DNA from: Epiperipatus broadwayi
Taxonomy: Eukaryota > Onychophora > Udeonychophora > Euonychophora > Peripatidae
NCBI GenBank assembly: GCA_028023455.1
Contig: JAQFVV010012397.1
Location: 4,484,888 to 4,548,887 of the forward strand
Length of the DNA: 64,000 nucleotides
Reading direction: 5' to 3'
This document shows, in pieces, positions 36,761-49,555 of this stretch. The notes below the pieces were generated by a model. That model made no database searches. It had not been told where the DNA came from and saw only the letters and a list, made by a program, of their open reading frames with translations. The position numbers were made by a program, and so were the translations under genes. Numbering within the stretch: the stretch's first letter is position 1; each line of letters begins with the position of its first letter.

Positions 36761-38865
36761 ATATATTATTTCACAATAAACTTTGCAGAGATTTCCTTAA
36801 CACTCTGAGTTATATATATATCAAATCATATCAATATCCTCAATATGTATAAAGAGAATAATAATGAACACATGCAAAGTTTATTTGAACACATGTTTTT
36901 TAAAGTGTACCACTAGTTGATTAATATAATAGTAAATCAAGTTTTGCCACCAATATTATTCTAGATAATTCAATTAATAATTTAAAAAAATTTAGTTGGA
37001 CATTTAAAAAAAAACAAGAAGAGTCTTTACACCAAATGATTGAATTGGAATCGATATGAGGAATTTTACACTTAAGAATCTGTTATTACACCACTTTATT
37101 AAACCATGTAGATATGCACGCATAAATCAGAATACAGAAAATGATTAACACATTATTAAATGTATTAATTTCTTAGCATTTTTAAAAAAAGTAATATATA
37201 CATTATGCAATCTGTTAAACAGGTTTAGTGATTCTGAAAAGTTTTGACTACAATTTGTTGTAATTAAGCAATAATGAAATATTTAAGTGTTGCGAGTAGT
37301 AATTTACTTTTTTTAATTTTTTTTATCAAACTCATGATTAAAAATTCTTAAAGCAATGTGCAAAAACTATTACCAAGAATATTTTTTATTGTTATAAAAG
37401 ACATTTTTGAGTTCATAAACTAGCTGTCTATCAGATTTTTATATTTGCTTTCATTTACAAGCCTACGAAGTATTTATTATTTAGAATATTATTTTTTGTA
37501 TTGTGTCATTTAAAAAATATTTTAATGTTTTATTAGTAAAGAAATGAATATTCTCAAGAGTTCATTACGACTGAAAACATTTCAGAAAATTTGAAATAAC
37601 TACTATTTTATTTCAAAAAAACAATTGTAAATGGTTTTAATGATAGTTATTATATTTTATATGATTGTAAACAAATTCTCAGCTTTTTATGTAAATCATA
37701 AAAACATACGTTTTTAGTAATTTTAATTTTCTTTTTTAATTGTGAAAATCAGCAGGTTTAAATTACATCTTTTTAATGAATAAAATATGAATTTCATTAT
37801 CTTGAATATTAAATTTTGTCAAATTAACTATGATATTATATATATTACATACATATATACATATTGATATATTTATTATATATAAGGGATTCTCCAATTT
37901 TTTTTTTATTAATTTCTTGTTTCTTACAAACATCTATTAAACCTTTTAATTTATTTTTGCAATTTAAGTCTTATTTGTTGATATTCTATGCAGATATTTT
38001 ATTATACTATCTCTTTTTCTCTTTTTGGTAATATGTCCAGTTCCTCATTTTCATTTTCTTAATGCTTACAGTAGCAATATATATCATAGTAGTATCATTA
38101 TATAAGGTATTATTTAGAGAAATGTAAAAAAGGTAAAATTATCATTTTAACCAAGTAACAAAAGGATATAGATATTGGAGTAACAAAATCATGGAATAAA
38201 AAAAATATAATAAAAGATTGAGTGTGGTCAAACAACGGATTTGATACACTAAAATGTAACAACAGATTTGATACACTAATAATGTGGTGATAAAACATTT
38301 TAGCAGGAACTTAATGCACCAGTTTGGGAAGAAATAAAAGATAATTATATTAATTAAATAAACATGGTTAGCACAGGGAGGAGTGAGCTGTAACAAAATT
38401 TGTTGTTGCTATCTAGATTATGAAATATGTTATTATAAATGAAAACTACAATATTTACATGTGTATGATATTTAAACATATACAGACAGCAATGAAAAGT
38501 TAATCATATCTGCAAAGATATAAAAAAGTGTATGACTACTAAATCATTTGATTCATAAGTCCATGAGTTATAAGAAGGTTTGAAAGTTTAAATAAAATTT
38601 TCCACAATAAATGAATTGATTAAAGGAGGTCAATACTGATCAAATTCCATATTTATTGTGAAATGAAACAACAAAATGTCAAATAAGATTTAACAAATAA
38701 ATAAATTTTCTTATTTATTTAACTCCTGAGGAATAATTCAAACACAATTTATGGTAACCAAATATTTTGGAAACTAATGTATAGAAAATACTGGATCTCT
38801 ATGGACTGAATTTTTTTTTTTTATAAAGAATTTACTTTTATTTACTTTATTAATTAATGTAATAC
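36761..38865. other. AT-rich non-coding stretch
   Basis: Contains a two-copy tandem repeat of 27-28 bp at 38231-38285 (aacaac-gatttgatacacta twice). Overlapping minus-strand frames at 38110-38396 cross that repeat and are Phe/Ile-rich. No gene supported. Confidence 0.45.
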
Positions 38866-39290
38866 AAGGGATTTGAACTCAGACTTTCACACCACCCTCA
38901 ACTTTCCATGCCATCTCATATTGCTGACCCACTTGATCATACACATGTTGAAAAGATAAATAATCACCAATATACATATTTAATGCTAAACCAACAATCA
39001 TCAGTTGGTCCAGATTACTATCCTCACACACATATATACAATCAGTGCTCAGCTTTATATTAAGATAGCCAGCCTTTATATTTTAATGGACAGGCTTCAA
39101 ACTACTCCAACCCACAATTCAGCCATACATTTCATTGAAAATCTGATGATGGAATGTTCAAAGCCCACATTAGTGCCAAGGTTGTCATCCTACTCATGTT
39201 GACTGTTTAGTCATTATGATCCCTCATGTTGTACTGGAGAATAATCCATTTACATACATATCCAAGGGATGGGCAGCCTGTACAGTGTAT
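38866..39290 (-). mobile_element. Family F snapback element, single minus-sense unit with core
   Basis: It begins at a 5' end like the other copies (acaagggatttgaactcaga) and runs through caatatacatattt, ttggtccagatta and ggacaggcttcaaacta into the core (ctgatgatggaatg, tactcatgttgact). The second arm is missing, so this is a half copy. Plus-strand frames 39005-39202 and 39226-39480 read through the repeat. Confidence 0.7.
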
Positions 39291-41599
39291 TAATTTATTA
39301 ATTAATGTAAATTCTTGTAGCATTAATATAAAGTCAAGTGATATAAATTTAGGAAAAGAAAAAAAATGTAATTTCAAATTAAATTATTTTTTAAAGATTA
39401 AGTTAGTTATTAATAAAGAATGCAAATCTAAAAAAGACAGACCAAAATTAGTCATCATCAGTAAAAAAAATATATTTTAGAAAATTATCTAGACTTGCTT
39501 TTGATTTCAGGCCACCATTGATTATTGAGTAAAATGACTGGACATATAAAGCCTCACAACAAGACCAGAATCAATTGTTATCTGAAATCAGTTCTTAGTT
39601 AAACTTAGTTGAGAATCATTTAAATGAGATAAGCTTCCAGATCCAAAGAGTGTAAGAACCAAGTTTTTTAAAGTATTGAAAGATAGAAGTAACTACAAGA
39701 AGAGAAACTATGACTAAGTTTATCTTAGAATCAAGCTGAGCCAACATTAAGTTATTAATATCATTCTCAATTGCTTTATTAAGAAAGTTTTACATTATAT
39801 ATATATAATAAGAGTAGGTATTAAATGCAAATCTTATTTTAATCACCATCTACTATCTGTAAATGTAATTATTGATGAAATATTGAATATAACTTATCTA
39901 CTATCTGTTCTAAATAATGAAATGCATGTATAAATCAATATTCAGTCTATCAACAGAAGAAATGTGGATAAATTGAATTTCAAAGAAAAATATTGATATA
40001 AAATTGATAAGATGAAAAAAAGTAAATATGTAATGGATAAATTTCAGAAAAATTATTAAAATAGGATTATTATTATACAGAATACTAATCCTCATAAGAT
40101 TACTTCAAATACTGTCAAAAATTTATTTTTCAAAATTATAACATGCATGGCAAAAAAAAAAAAAACCCCAGTGAAAAGAAATTGAGATATTATAAGTAGT
40201 ACAAACGAGTAATATTCAACAATAAAAGAATAATAAGAACAGGATTTGAATAATACACATTAAAATCTTCAATAATGATAGTTAATAAAATATTTTCAAT
40301 CTCTCACTAATTTAATAAGAGATAATTTGTAACTACTTCATAATTAATTTTTTATTTTCCTTTTAATATTTTATATTTTCTTTAACCTTTTTAATATTTT
40401 TTGAACCATGTAAATTTTTGCATTGATAATACATTTCATTAACTTACTTTATATAATTAGAAAATGATGTAAATAGTTTTGTGTAATATTTTCTTGTATT
40501 ACTGAAGAAATTATGAGTGAATAAATGAGGTAGTAAATCTAGCCAGAGATATATAGAGGTATAATGTTATGTAAGAGTGATTTATGTATTTGCATGTATA
40601 TGTAACAAACTTATTATAATTTAAATTTCAAATCTTATATACAAATAAGTCTCATATTGCTTTAAATTGTATTTAATCATAGATAATTTAGTAGAAGAGA
40701 ACAAATATTTAAGAAGTAATAATGATAGGCAAGTTCTTCAATTGAGAGTAGAATTGGATAGTAGAAAAGCATTCTTACCCTCAAAACAAATAATACTGGT
40801 TTGCACTTGTTAATATGTTTTACTTATTTATTAGTTAAGAAAAATAAATAAGAATGAGAAATATAACCAGTTCATCAGTCTTACTTTATTAAATGTCATA
40901 TATGAATAAGCAAGCTATGCAAATTGATGATTATGGATATCTTTAGCAATGATATAGCTATTGATTAATATTGTGCAAAATAAACTAAATTTGTTTTATG
41001 ATGCTTAGATAAGGAATATCTCAGCATGCCTTCACCAGTTTACACATTCATACATCAATATATAGCTTATCATTATAACTTTTTCCATCAGGTACATTAT
41101 ACCATATTATGATGTACTAACAAGTTGATTATTCTTTAAATTTGAGACATTCCATTATAACATTTATATACTTTCAAAAATACAATGAAAAACAATGGTG
41201 CTAAGCATTGTCAATAAGTTTAACTGACTGTATTTAAATTAAAAATAACAAAACACCATGTCACTATATTTAAATTTCAGAAAAGAATACCAGAAACAAG
41301 AGTAGTTTTTCAATACATTTCTAAAATGAAAAGAATATTTCAGCACCAAGTAAGTTTTCTGAGTAATGAACAAACAGATATAAAAATAATATACAGAAGA
41401 ATTATATATCATACACACACACACAAAACACATGTGTTGTATAAGATTAACTTCATATAAAAACTTTTAATAATGTATGAATAATGTCAAATTAGAAATG
41501 AATTTATAGAATTATGTCAAAATTTTTTTAGGAAACTAAAAAAAAATCACAAATACAATTATGATGATTTAATGTTAGAAAATGACTGACATTCTTATT
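39291..41599. other. AT-rich non-coding stretch
   Basis: 39480-39780 is mildly more complex (ccaccattgattattgag, gataagcttccagatcc) but unassigned. No gene. Confidence 0.45.
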
Positions 41600-42560
41600 T
41601 AGAAAATGAACTGCTGGAAAAATTTGTGCAAAATATTGTTCAATATCTCATGTATGATAACAAGATCTGGTTGACCATAATTCAGGAATGATTAGAATCT
41701 TATATTAAAATAAAAAACAACAACTACCATTTGTAAAAGCTTTATTGCTGACAACTGACAATGTTAGTGAATACAGATGGGGGTTACTATTTTAACATTG
41801 AATACAATATAACTTTAGAGTTAATTGAACATGCTAAATTATGGAATGCTCTAAAGAAAATGAGGATGATACAGCCTTCTATTACTTTTAATGAATCTCT
41901 ATTTAGAACTAAAAGTTATAATTAAACTAGCTATGGTCAAAGAAAATGACCTCACAATAGGAAAGCTGAGTTAAACACGAATGTTAATTATCACATCTGC
42001 TTATTCAATTTGTATATAGAAAATGTAATTAGAAAAGTTAAGTTAGAAAACAATAAATATGGATTCAGGAGTTTATGAAGAAGAGCCTAAGATCTTTATT
42101 AAAACAATTAATAACCAAAGTAGAAGATGGAATTATAGTCAAATTTGATATGAGGACTATCATAAAGATGGCAGCTATCATCAGTAATTAAAGTCCAGAA
42201 GATGTATCTTATTATTGACATTTGACAGAGTTATAATAAAACATTTTCTAAATGTAGATATTTAAACTTGAATATCAGAAATATTCAAATTATGGTAGAA
42301 TGTTCTGTGGGTTAAAGCTGCACAATTACAAATCAGAATAAATAGTAGTAGTGATGTCGTTAAAGTATAGTAGTAAATTATTTCACCAGGTTAAATTTGA
42401 AAAGTCTGATCTAGTGTCCAAATGCCTTTTTATTTAATACAACATTTTATTTTTGTTAAGAGAATTGTGTAACATTGGAGGTATTGATGAAAAAGAAAAA
42501 TCATTACCAATGAGATAGATAAATTCCATTCTCACAAAAAAATAAACAATTAGAGAAATA
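41600..42560 (+). mobile_element. Possible heavily decayed LINE reverse transcriptase region
   Basis: Broken plus-strand readings include 'ENNKYGFRSL' (42050-42080), recalling the 'GFR-GRST' reverse transcriptase block, and farther on 'VKFEKSDLVSKCLFI' followed by 'RELCNIGGIDE' (about 42390-42490), where an element would have its '-GVRQG--LSP-LFN' and 'EL---G' blocks. Stops and frame changes are dense. I hold this weakly. Confidence 0.3.
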
Positions 42561-42593
42561 CTATTTCTATGATTTCAATAATCATGTTTAATA

Positions 42594-42832
<239 letters not shown>

Positions 42833-42951
42833 TCTTATGCAGTTAAACTAATGAAAGTGAATATTATAACTGCTTTGTTACTGTGTTATATATAAATTGT
42901 AACCCAAAATCTAAGAATTATTTTTAAAAAGTTAATTTATTTTTAATATAT

Positions 42952-43176
42952 GCATAAGAGATTCGAATTCAGACTTTCACACAACCCTCAACTCTGATGA
43001 TTGCTGGTTTATCATGAAATACATATATTGATTATTTATCTTTTCAACATGTGTGTGATCAGGTGGCAACATGAGATGGCAGGGAGAATTGAGGGTCGTG
43101 TGAAAGTCTGAGTTAGAATCTCTTATATATTACATTATATATGTGCAGGTGTATGTAGCCTGAATAGTATATTAAA
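42952..43176. mobile_element. Short family F snapback copy with probable 10-bp target duplication
   Basis: The outer blocks face each other (agattcgaattcagactttc at 42959-42978 against gaaagtctgagttagaatct at 43101-43120), with only a short stretch of inner arm and no core. The right end reads agcctgaatag. tttaatatat occurs at 42942-42951 and 43177-43186; the low complexity makes this duplication less certain than those of the larger copies. Confidence 0.7.
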
Positions 43177-43499
43177 TTTAATATATACAGTAATTTATAC
43201 ATCTCAAATAAAAATTATTTCATATTTAAAATCAAAACTTAACAAGAAAAGGCATTTATGTATTTTGCTGATTCTTCTTGTGTGAATCTCAACTAAATGC
43301 TTACATGTATTATTATATAGAAAACAGATTTTCATTGATGCTGGTGCATTAATGCATCCCATGAATTAAATGATCACTGCAAACATATTATAAAACTAGA
43401 TTTTTTTGATAGGTATTTAAAGTCTCTATAATACTTCTTTCACTAACATTAATGAAAAATAATGCTAGTTTTGGAAAATTGTCTTACATCTTAATAGCC
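43177..43499. other. AT-rich non-coding stretch
   Basis: Nothing recognised. Confidence 0.5.
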
Positions 43500-43765
43500 A
43501 TATAAATGCCAGATGTCATAATGCAACTATGGTTTTTTTTATCATCTATTAAAAAATTTGATTTAAAAATTTTGCTTATTGGGTTATTGGAGAGGATAAA
43601 ATTTGTTCTTCAGTTGTAGATAAAATGACAATCATCAATAATATGTAGAAAAGTTTCTTCATCTGATACACATAATTTACAAGTTGTGCCAAAGAACTAT
43701 CCATGAATTTTATTGGAAAATTGTGAGTTGATAGCATAAAAATCCATTACTATTAAATTTATTAA
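43500..43765 (-). mobile_element. LINE 3' end fragment with C-terminal Cys/His motif, minus strand
   Basis: The minus-strand reading gives 'CKLCVSDEETFLHIIDDC' (about 43630-43690), a C-x2-C ... H-x4-C arrangement like the C-terminal knuckle of non-LTR retrotransposon proteins and of the copy at 27.8 kb. Upstream is 'NSQFSNKIHG' and downstream 'SNNPISKIF'. It is truncated on its 5' side by a family F fragment. Clade undetermined. Confidence 0.5.
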
Positions 43766-43850
43766 AGTTCATGTGAGAGTCTGTGCACATATACCCTATA
43801 TATTACATATATATACACAGGTATATAATAAGCCTGTGTTTCAGTTATTA
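43766..43850 (+). mobile_element. Family F snapback right end, truncated
   Basis: catgtgagagtctgtgcaca, then taccctatatattacata and aagcctgtgtttcagtta, match the last 80 bp of the 8.2-9.1 kb copy. The rest of the element is absent. Confidence 0.7.
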
Positions 43851-46106
43851 TAAGTGATAAACTAACATTATAAAAATAGAGAAAATTTTATTTTTTTTGA
43901 TCAGTGCATCTCTCATCTCAACCCACCATATCACAACAATCTACTACTGCAGAAATTCAGAACAACTCTCTCGTTATTAAGGCCTTTTATAAACAAACCT
44001 AACCCTTCTGATGAGTTAAGAGATATCAAATTCTGAATTTCCATGCTGATAGTTTAATATTTTTCCATCTGGTTTATTTTTCTAATAAATTAATATTTGT
44101 AATATTTATTTCCTTCTTTAAGAATTATTAATTTTAATATATATAAATACTGTTGACTGTGAAATATGTCCCTTATTTTTTACTGATGTCGTTAATTGTT
44201 TGTGCACGAGTTACACTTTGTACAATGTCACAAAATTATCTTTAAAATAATTAACATTTATTATTTTTAAAAATTAGTATAATTTAATGTTTTTTTTGTA
44301 TGCGTGTGCTATTAATTTTTCTTTTGTTCTTAATTATATTAGCATTTATTATTCAAATTTGTAAGATGCATAATTAGACTCTATAATATATAATTAATGT
44401 ACTTGAACAGTACTATTGTTTAAGAGACTGATTTTTTATAGAATACATATTGATAGGAAAAAGTGATATTGGGTAGTTGTTTTTTACCTTTTATACTATT
44501 CTGAATAATTTGTCATGCTATACTTATTTTGTTATAAAATTAATTATAGCGAATAAAATTTAATATTAAAAGAGACAATCGAGAACTATTTGAATTACTT
44601 AATGTGGATTATAATTATTAACCTATCCAAGCCGTATTAACATCCCGGATTTTTTAATTCTGGATTTATAAGTGACCACCGCGTTTGGATTGTAAGCTTT
44701 CTTACAAACAAATTATTAATTGATGTATAGTCTATAATTAAGTTAATACGGAGATTATTTAAATAACCATTCATTTTAATTTATAATCAGAAAAGTATGT
44801 ATCAATTTTATCCTAATGCGTATTTCAGGTTGCTATACGTAATAAAACATCTGTGAGCGAGCAACTATAATTTCCCATCTCGAGAAATATTCTCTCTCCC
44901 CTTTTGATTAAAAATGATAATAGCCTCACACCCCTTTATAAAAACAGATGGAATCCATTTTTTCAGATAGAATCATATGATGTGTATAAAATTTTTGCAC
45001 GAAGCAACATGTGATTTAAAAGTCTCCCAAATATTTAGATTATGGCTGTTACCATGGTAATTGAAAATAAATGTAATTTAAGAAATAGGATTTCTGATTT
45101 TTATAATTTTGCATTAATTTATGCCGTTAATAATTAAAAAAAAAGATTTAATTATCAGGCGTCTCTCTTTCTCTAATTTATGTCTATTCAAATCCAAACT
45201 GAAACACACAATTATGAAATTTATAACATTGTATATAATCATTCGCTTTTTTATCTTGGGGAAAAAGACCCCTCCTCTCCAGTGTCTACTTAGAATACGT
45301 TTTAAATTTCATTTCTTTTAAATGAGATAAATCATATTTTATTCTGACAAAGACATTGTTATATATTTCTTCATCTACGTAAGACAGTATTTCTATAACT
45401 TAGATCAATTATATATATATAAATTTAAAATGTAAACCATTACCGTATCTTCTGCAATATTAAACGAACTTTAGTATAATACTTATTCTATCTTATGTTA
45501 GATTGCTGGAATCAGGGCAGGCAGAATTGACTTGCAATGATTGCAAGCAAGTGCCATGTAGAGAACATTCAGAGAAAGCCTCCTTTCATTAAGTTCAATC
45601 ATAAAAATATTATAGTTGCTAAATAATGAAGTATTCTAAATTGTGTCAACTATGTATTATACTTCTTTATGTGCATACAGGAATATTAGAGTTTTAAAAG
45701 CAATTTATAGTCTTAGTAATACATCTTAATAGTAACAAGTAGCATAAAATCTTTGCATGAATTCTTTACTGTCAATAATAATTTAACTGATGTATTTAAT
45801 TAGGAATATTTTACAAAACAAGGCAAATAAACTTTACAATAATAGTAAATGAAAATGATATATGTTCTACATAAGATGTTATGTAAATTATTTTTAATTT
45901 TGTAAATACTAGTATAAAATAAATAAAAATAAAAGTTTTAAATAAAATTTTATATTTATTTATTTTACTAGACGTACCCAGCCTATGTAAAGACTGTTTT
46001 TTTTTTCTTGGTTGCTTTAACAATTTTTTTAAAGATTTAATATGACAAAAAAAAATCAACTCAGATGTCACATGACTTAACTTAATAAGCTTGTATTTAC
46101 AAATGT
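43851..46106. other. Quieter block with scattered CpG, no gene recognised
   Basis: 44180-45320 lacks the repeat families seen elsewhere and carries more CpG (taacatcccgg, ccaccgcgtttgg, gtgagcgagcaac). 45531-45547 is a perfect palindrome, CTTGCAAT-g-ATTGCAAG. The 66-codon plus frame 45121-45321 has no domain. It could include non-coding conserved DNA, but nothing in the sequence alone proves it. Confidence 0.4.
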
Positions 46107-46337
46107 TATATATAGAGCTTGCAAAATAAGCTCTTAACAAGCTTTGAGAATATCCTCAATCCCAGACCAGTTTCAATAGTTATACATTAGATAAAGTGCT
46201 GGACTTGTCCTAGCATTTTTAATCTAATGCTTGAATATCCTGGCACCTAACTGATGATTCCAGATGCTGAAATCAGTCTGGGGTTGAGGATATTATCAAA
46301 GCTTGTTAAGAGCTTATTTTGCAAGCTCTCTATATAA
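46107..46337. repeat. Foldback with CTGATGA/GAAA signature
   Basis: Arms 46107-46174 and 46268-46337 are inverted copies of about 68-70 bp (agcttgcaaaataagctctt and aacaagctttga-aatatcct are shared). The loop holds CTGATGA at 46251-46257, and GAAA follows at 46269-46272 at the arm edge. GAAA-TCAGTCTGGGG continues like the 22.67-kb element. The intervening hairpin is weak here. Minus frames 45811-46140 and 46247-46435 overlap the arms and are not genes. Confidence 0.65.
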
Positions 46338-48983
46338 GATTTAATATAAATTAAACAAAAGATTTTAATATTATAGAAATAAATGTGATAAATGTAGTTG
46401 GTCTGAAAGACTGTTGTAATTAGTTGCTTTAACACTTGCTTTGAATGAAATGTTCATAATAAAATTAAGCTTCTAAATTAGCTGACCCAACTATGAATGG
46501 TGGAATTAGCATGAACTATGTGATATCAAACTGGATGACTTTAATTATATGCTAACCAAAACTAAATGTAAATATGGTGCTGTAGCAGCTTTCTCCTCTC
46601 CTACTCACTAAATATCACATTTTAAACATAAATTTATATACTGTAATCACATTTTTTTCATGATTTAAATATTATACCTATTCAGTTCTAGTTAAAAGCA
46701 CATATACTGATTTTTTTTCTGAGTGTTTTTTCCTTCAAAAGATTTTATTCCAATATCATATTTTGTTAGAATCCAGAAATGTACCCAACTGTCATTTTTG
46801 CAATACATTTTTTTTATCGGTTACTTTAACAAATTATTTTCTTTGCATAAATTGGTTCATAAAAATTATTACAATTTATTAATGAACAAACAATAATTAT
46901 TTTCATTGAAAAATATAACTTCAGTGTGAATTTGACATGTGACAGTTTTATGAAGGAACATTCATTCATTCATCAATCAGCAATAGACAAAATAGGGATT
47001 TTGTATTAAGATTCATATTACACTAAAATGTGTATTATATCTTTTTACTTAACCTGTCATAAGCGCTTGAGAGATTTGCACTCTCAGTTTAATTAATCTA
47101 TTTTGTAATGGATGGCTTACAATTATTTAGCAAGTGAGTGCTCAACAACTTAGTATTGGCCTTGGCCATAAATACATCTATATCTCATTGCTGTAGAATT
47201 GATTTTTATTCTTTTATGATCAGAAATCTACTCATGTTGGATATTGGTAGCATCAGTTTACCACTAGTAATGCTTCATATTGTTATGATTTTTTTTAAAA
47301 CCGGAACTTCTTTCTCTTAAGTAATTATTATTTAAAAATAATTCTAGTGTGGGAGATCCTCACAGTAAATGTTCACATTATGATCATTCTTTTTTTGTTT
47401 GCTTCAGTTATAATTTGAATGAAAATTTTTTATTTTCCAACAAATTGTTTACTATATATATATGTTAATAATAAATACAACATAATTATTTAAAAGGTTG
47501 ATAAAAGTTTATAGTGTAACTAACTCAAAATATTGGGTGATAAATAAGATCAAAGTGATAGAAAACAATAACAAATAAGCATCAATAATAATGAAATGTT
47601 CTTGCTTTCAGGCAAAGAACTTAGAATAGACTTGTTTTTATTATATCAGACATATTAAAGTCAGATTAAAATATTTGAATCATCCCAAATTTCATATCCA
47701 TAAATATTATTAAAGAGAAACTGATAGAGAAGTAATAAATGGATTAAAAAAATTAATTAAATGATTTAGCCTTTTATTACTGTTTCCCAACACTTGAGAT
47801 GAGAAGTATAAACTCTGAGCTAAAAATTTCAGATTCAATTATCAAATGAAAGTAACATGAATGGATATTAAGTTCAACCAAGTGACTGAAATTATTGCAA
47901 TCTAGCCAGCAACAAAAGTTTCTCATGTATCTCATCATGCATAACTGCTTATTTGTTTATCATTGGTAAGGGAACTTTTGTAAGAATAAATATATATATA
48001 AATCACATGACAATGCACTTTTAAAGTGAGATTATATGATCGTTGATCAAAAAAACTATAAAAAAGACTTTTCCAGATATATTTTTGAATAAGTCCATGT
48101 TTTATTATTTTTTTAAAAATTTTTTTAGACGACAGAAAACTTAAAAATTCAGCAGCAATTTTTCTATTTAAAATAAATGATGCCAAAAAAATATCTATAA
48201 TTATATATTTTTAATTTTTTTACCAGTTCAACATTTTTATTTTAATGTATACGTCCATGTTAAGACGTAATCCATATTACTACCATTTTTTATATTTATA
48301 ATTCTACTATATGTTGTAAGTCTCTCTGAATTTAGTATAATTTTCTTACCAGCAGAACATTATTTCAGCAAACTTTATTATATTATTAATCCATCTTATG
48401 CCTGACTCTTTATCATCTCATAATCATTTTAGAATTTAATTTAGAACTTCAATAACATGTCCATCACAACTGCATTTTAGATTCTTACTTTTTTCAGTAA
48501 TGTGTAAGATAAATCATTTGCCCACGCATCATTTCACTTTCATACGTTCTTTTTAATTTCAATATATAATTATTTATTCTTCATTGTGTGGTCTTTTACT
48601 AATTTTCATTAATAAGTAGTGAAAAAGTGCATTTATCGATACAATATTTTTTTTCTGGCGCATAAATAAATTTTCTTTTTAGGTTAAGCTATTTGTGCCA
48701 AAAATGCAAATAATTTTATACTTAATTACACCATTATGCATTTTAAATAGTTAGCCATTAGCCAAACATGGTAACATATAATAGTGGTCAACAAATGGGT
48801 ATATATCTAATAATTATTATCTAGAGAAACGAAATACAAATGCTGATTAAATTTCTATAGCACTGTGTATATGATTATATGATTTATCTTTATCTTTTTG
48901 CTTTCAACCTGAAGTTCTTATAACTTTTCATACAACTCTGAATAGTTATTTTCAAAATTAACCTTATTATCTGCATAATATAT
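46338..48983. other. AT-rich non-coding stretch
   Basis: No feature recognised. 47080-47290 is slightly more complex; its 60-codon plus frame (47138-47320) is hydrophobic without a domain. Confidence 0.45.
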
Positions 48984-49344
48984 ATGTCATACTATTTTTA
49001 TTTGTGGGATATTCTGTGTAGTGAAATAGATAAATGCTGATGTTTCAGTACAATATCAAGTATCTTCCTCAGAGCGTCCTCTTTCTCAAATCTTAAGAAT
49101 ATATGTGAGATTTAAAATTGTTTTTATCATTTTCTTTCTCCTCATATTTAAATTCTATTGGTTGAGAAGTTTTACAATTTATTTTCTCTTCCAATATCTT
49201 CTTCCAAATGTTACAAATCTCACACACATTCTTATGATTTGAGAAAGAGGATGTTCTGAGGAAGGTACTTGATATTGTACTGAAATATCAGCATTTAGCT
49301 ATTTCACTACATGGAATATCCCACAAATAATAATAATATGACAT
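48984..49344. mobile_element. Penelope-like terminal region arranged as a foldback
   Basis: Arms 48984-49112 and 49216-49344 are inverted copies of about 129 bp. The left arm and spacer (49075-49200) match the minus-strand Penelope-like 3' end at about 31870-32000 (agatttaaaattgtt, aaattctattggttgagaag). In the right arm the plus strand reads CTGAGGA (49256-49262), GTAC...GTAC (49265-49280) and TGAAAT; the left arm carries the same on the minus strand with TGAAAC. No protein is encoded. Confidence 0.65.
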
Positions 49345-49389
49345 CTTTTATCCATGAAAATATTAGCATTAATATATATATATATCATA

Positions 49390-49555
49390 ATAGTAGTGAG
49401 ATATATGTTGTATAGCTCGCATATATTTGCATTACATATGTCATAATTTTAAATATATATGATCAAATTTATTAAAAAAGGAAGAATAATTAAAGAATTA
49501 GTTAAGTAAATGCAGCTTTTTTAAAATAAAAAAATTGTGTTATATTGTTTTTTAA
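49390..49555 (+). repeat. Anonymous direct repeat, segment A copy 1
   Basis: Matches 52029-52200 in the same orientation with modest divergence: gcattacatatgtcataatt and tatatgatcaaatttatta are identical. Family unknown. Confidence 0.75.

Noticed and set aside
45531-45547. CTTGCAAT-g-ATTGCAAG palindrome as a transcription-factor site
   Set aside because: One short palindrome in 64 kb is within chance, and no gene or promoter is nearby.
45811-46435. Minus-strand frames of 109 and 62 codons
   Set aside because: They overlap the arms of the 46.1-kb foldback; composition is Ile/Lys/Phe-rich and no family is recognised.
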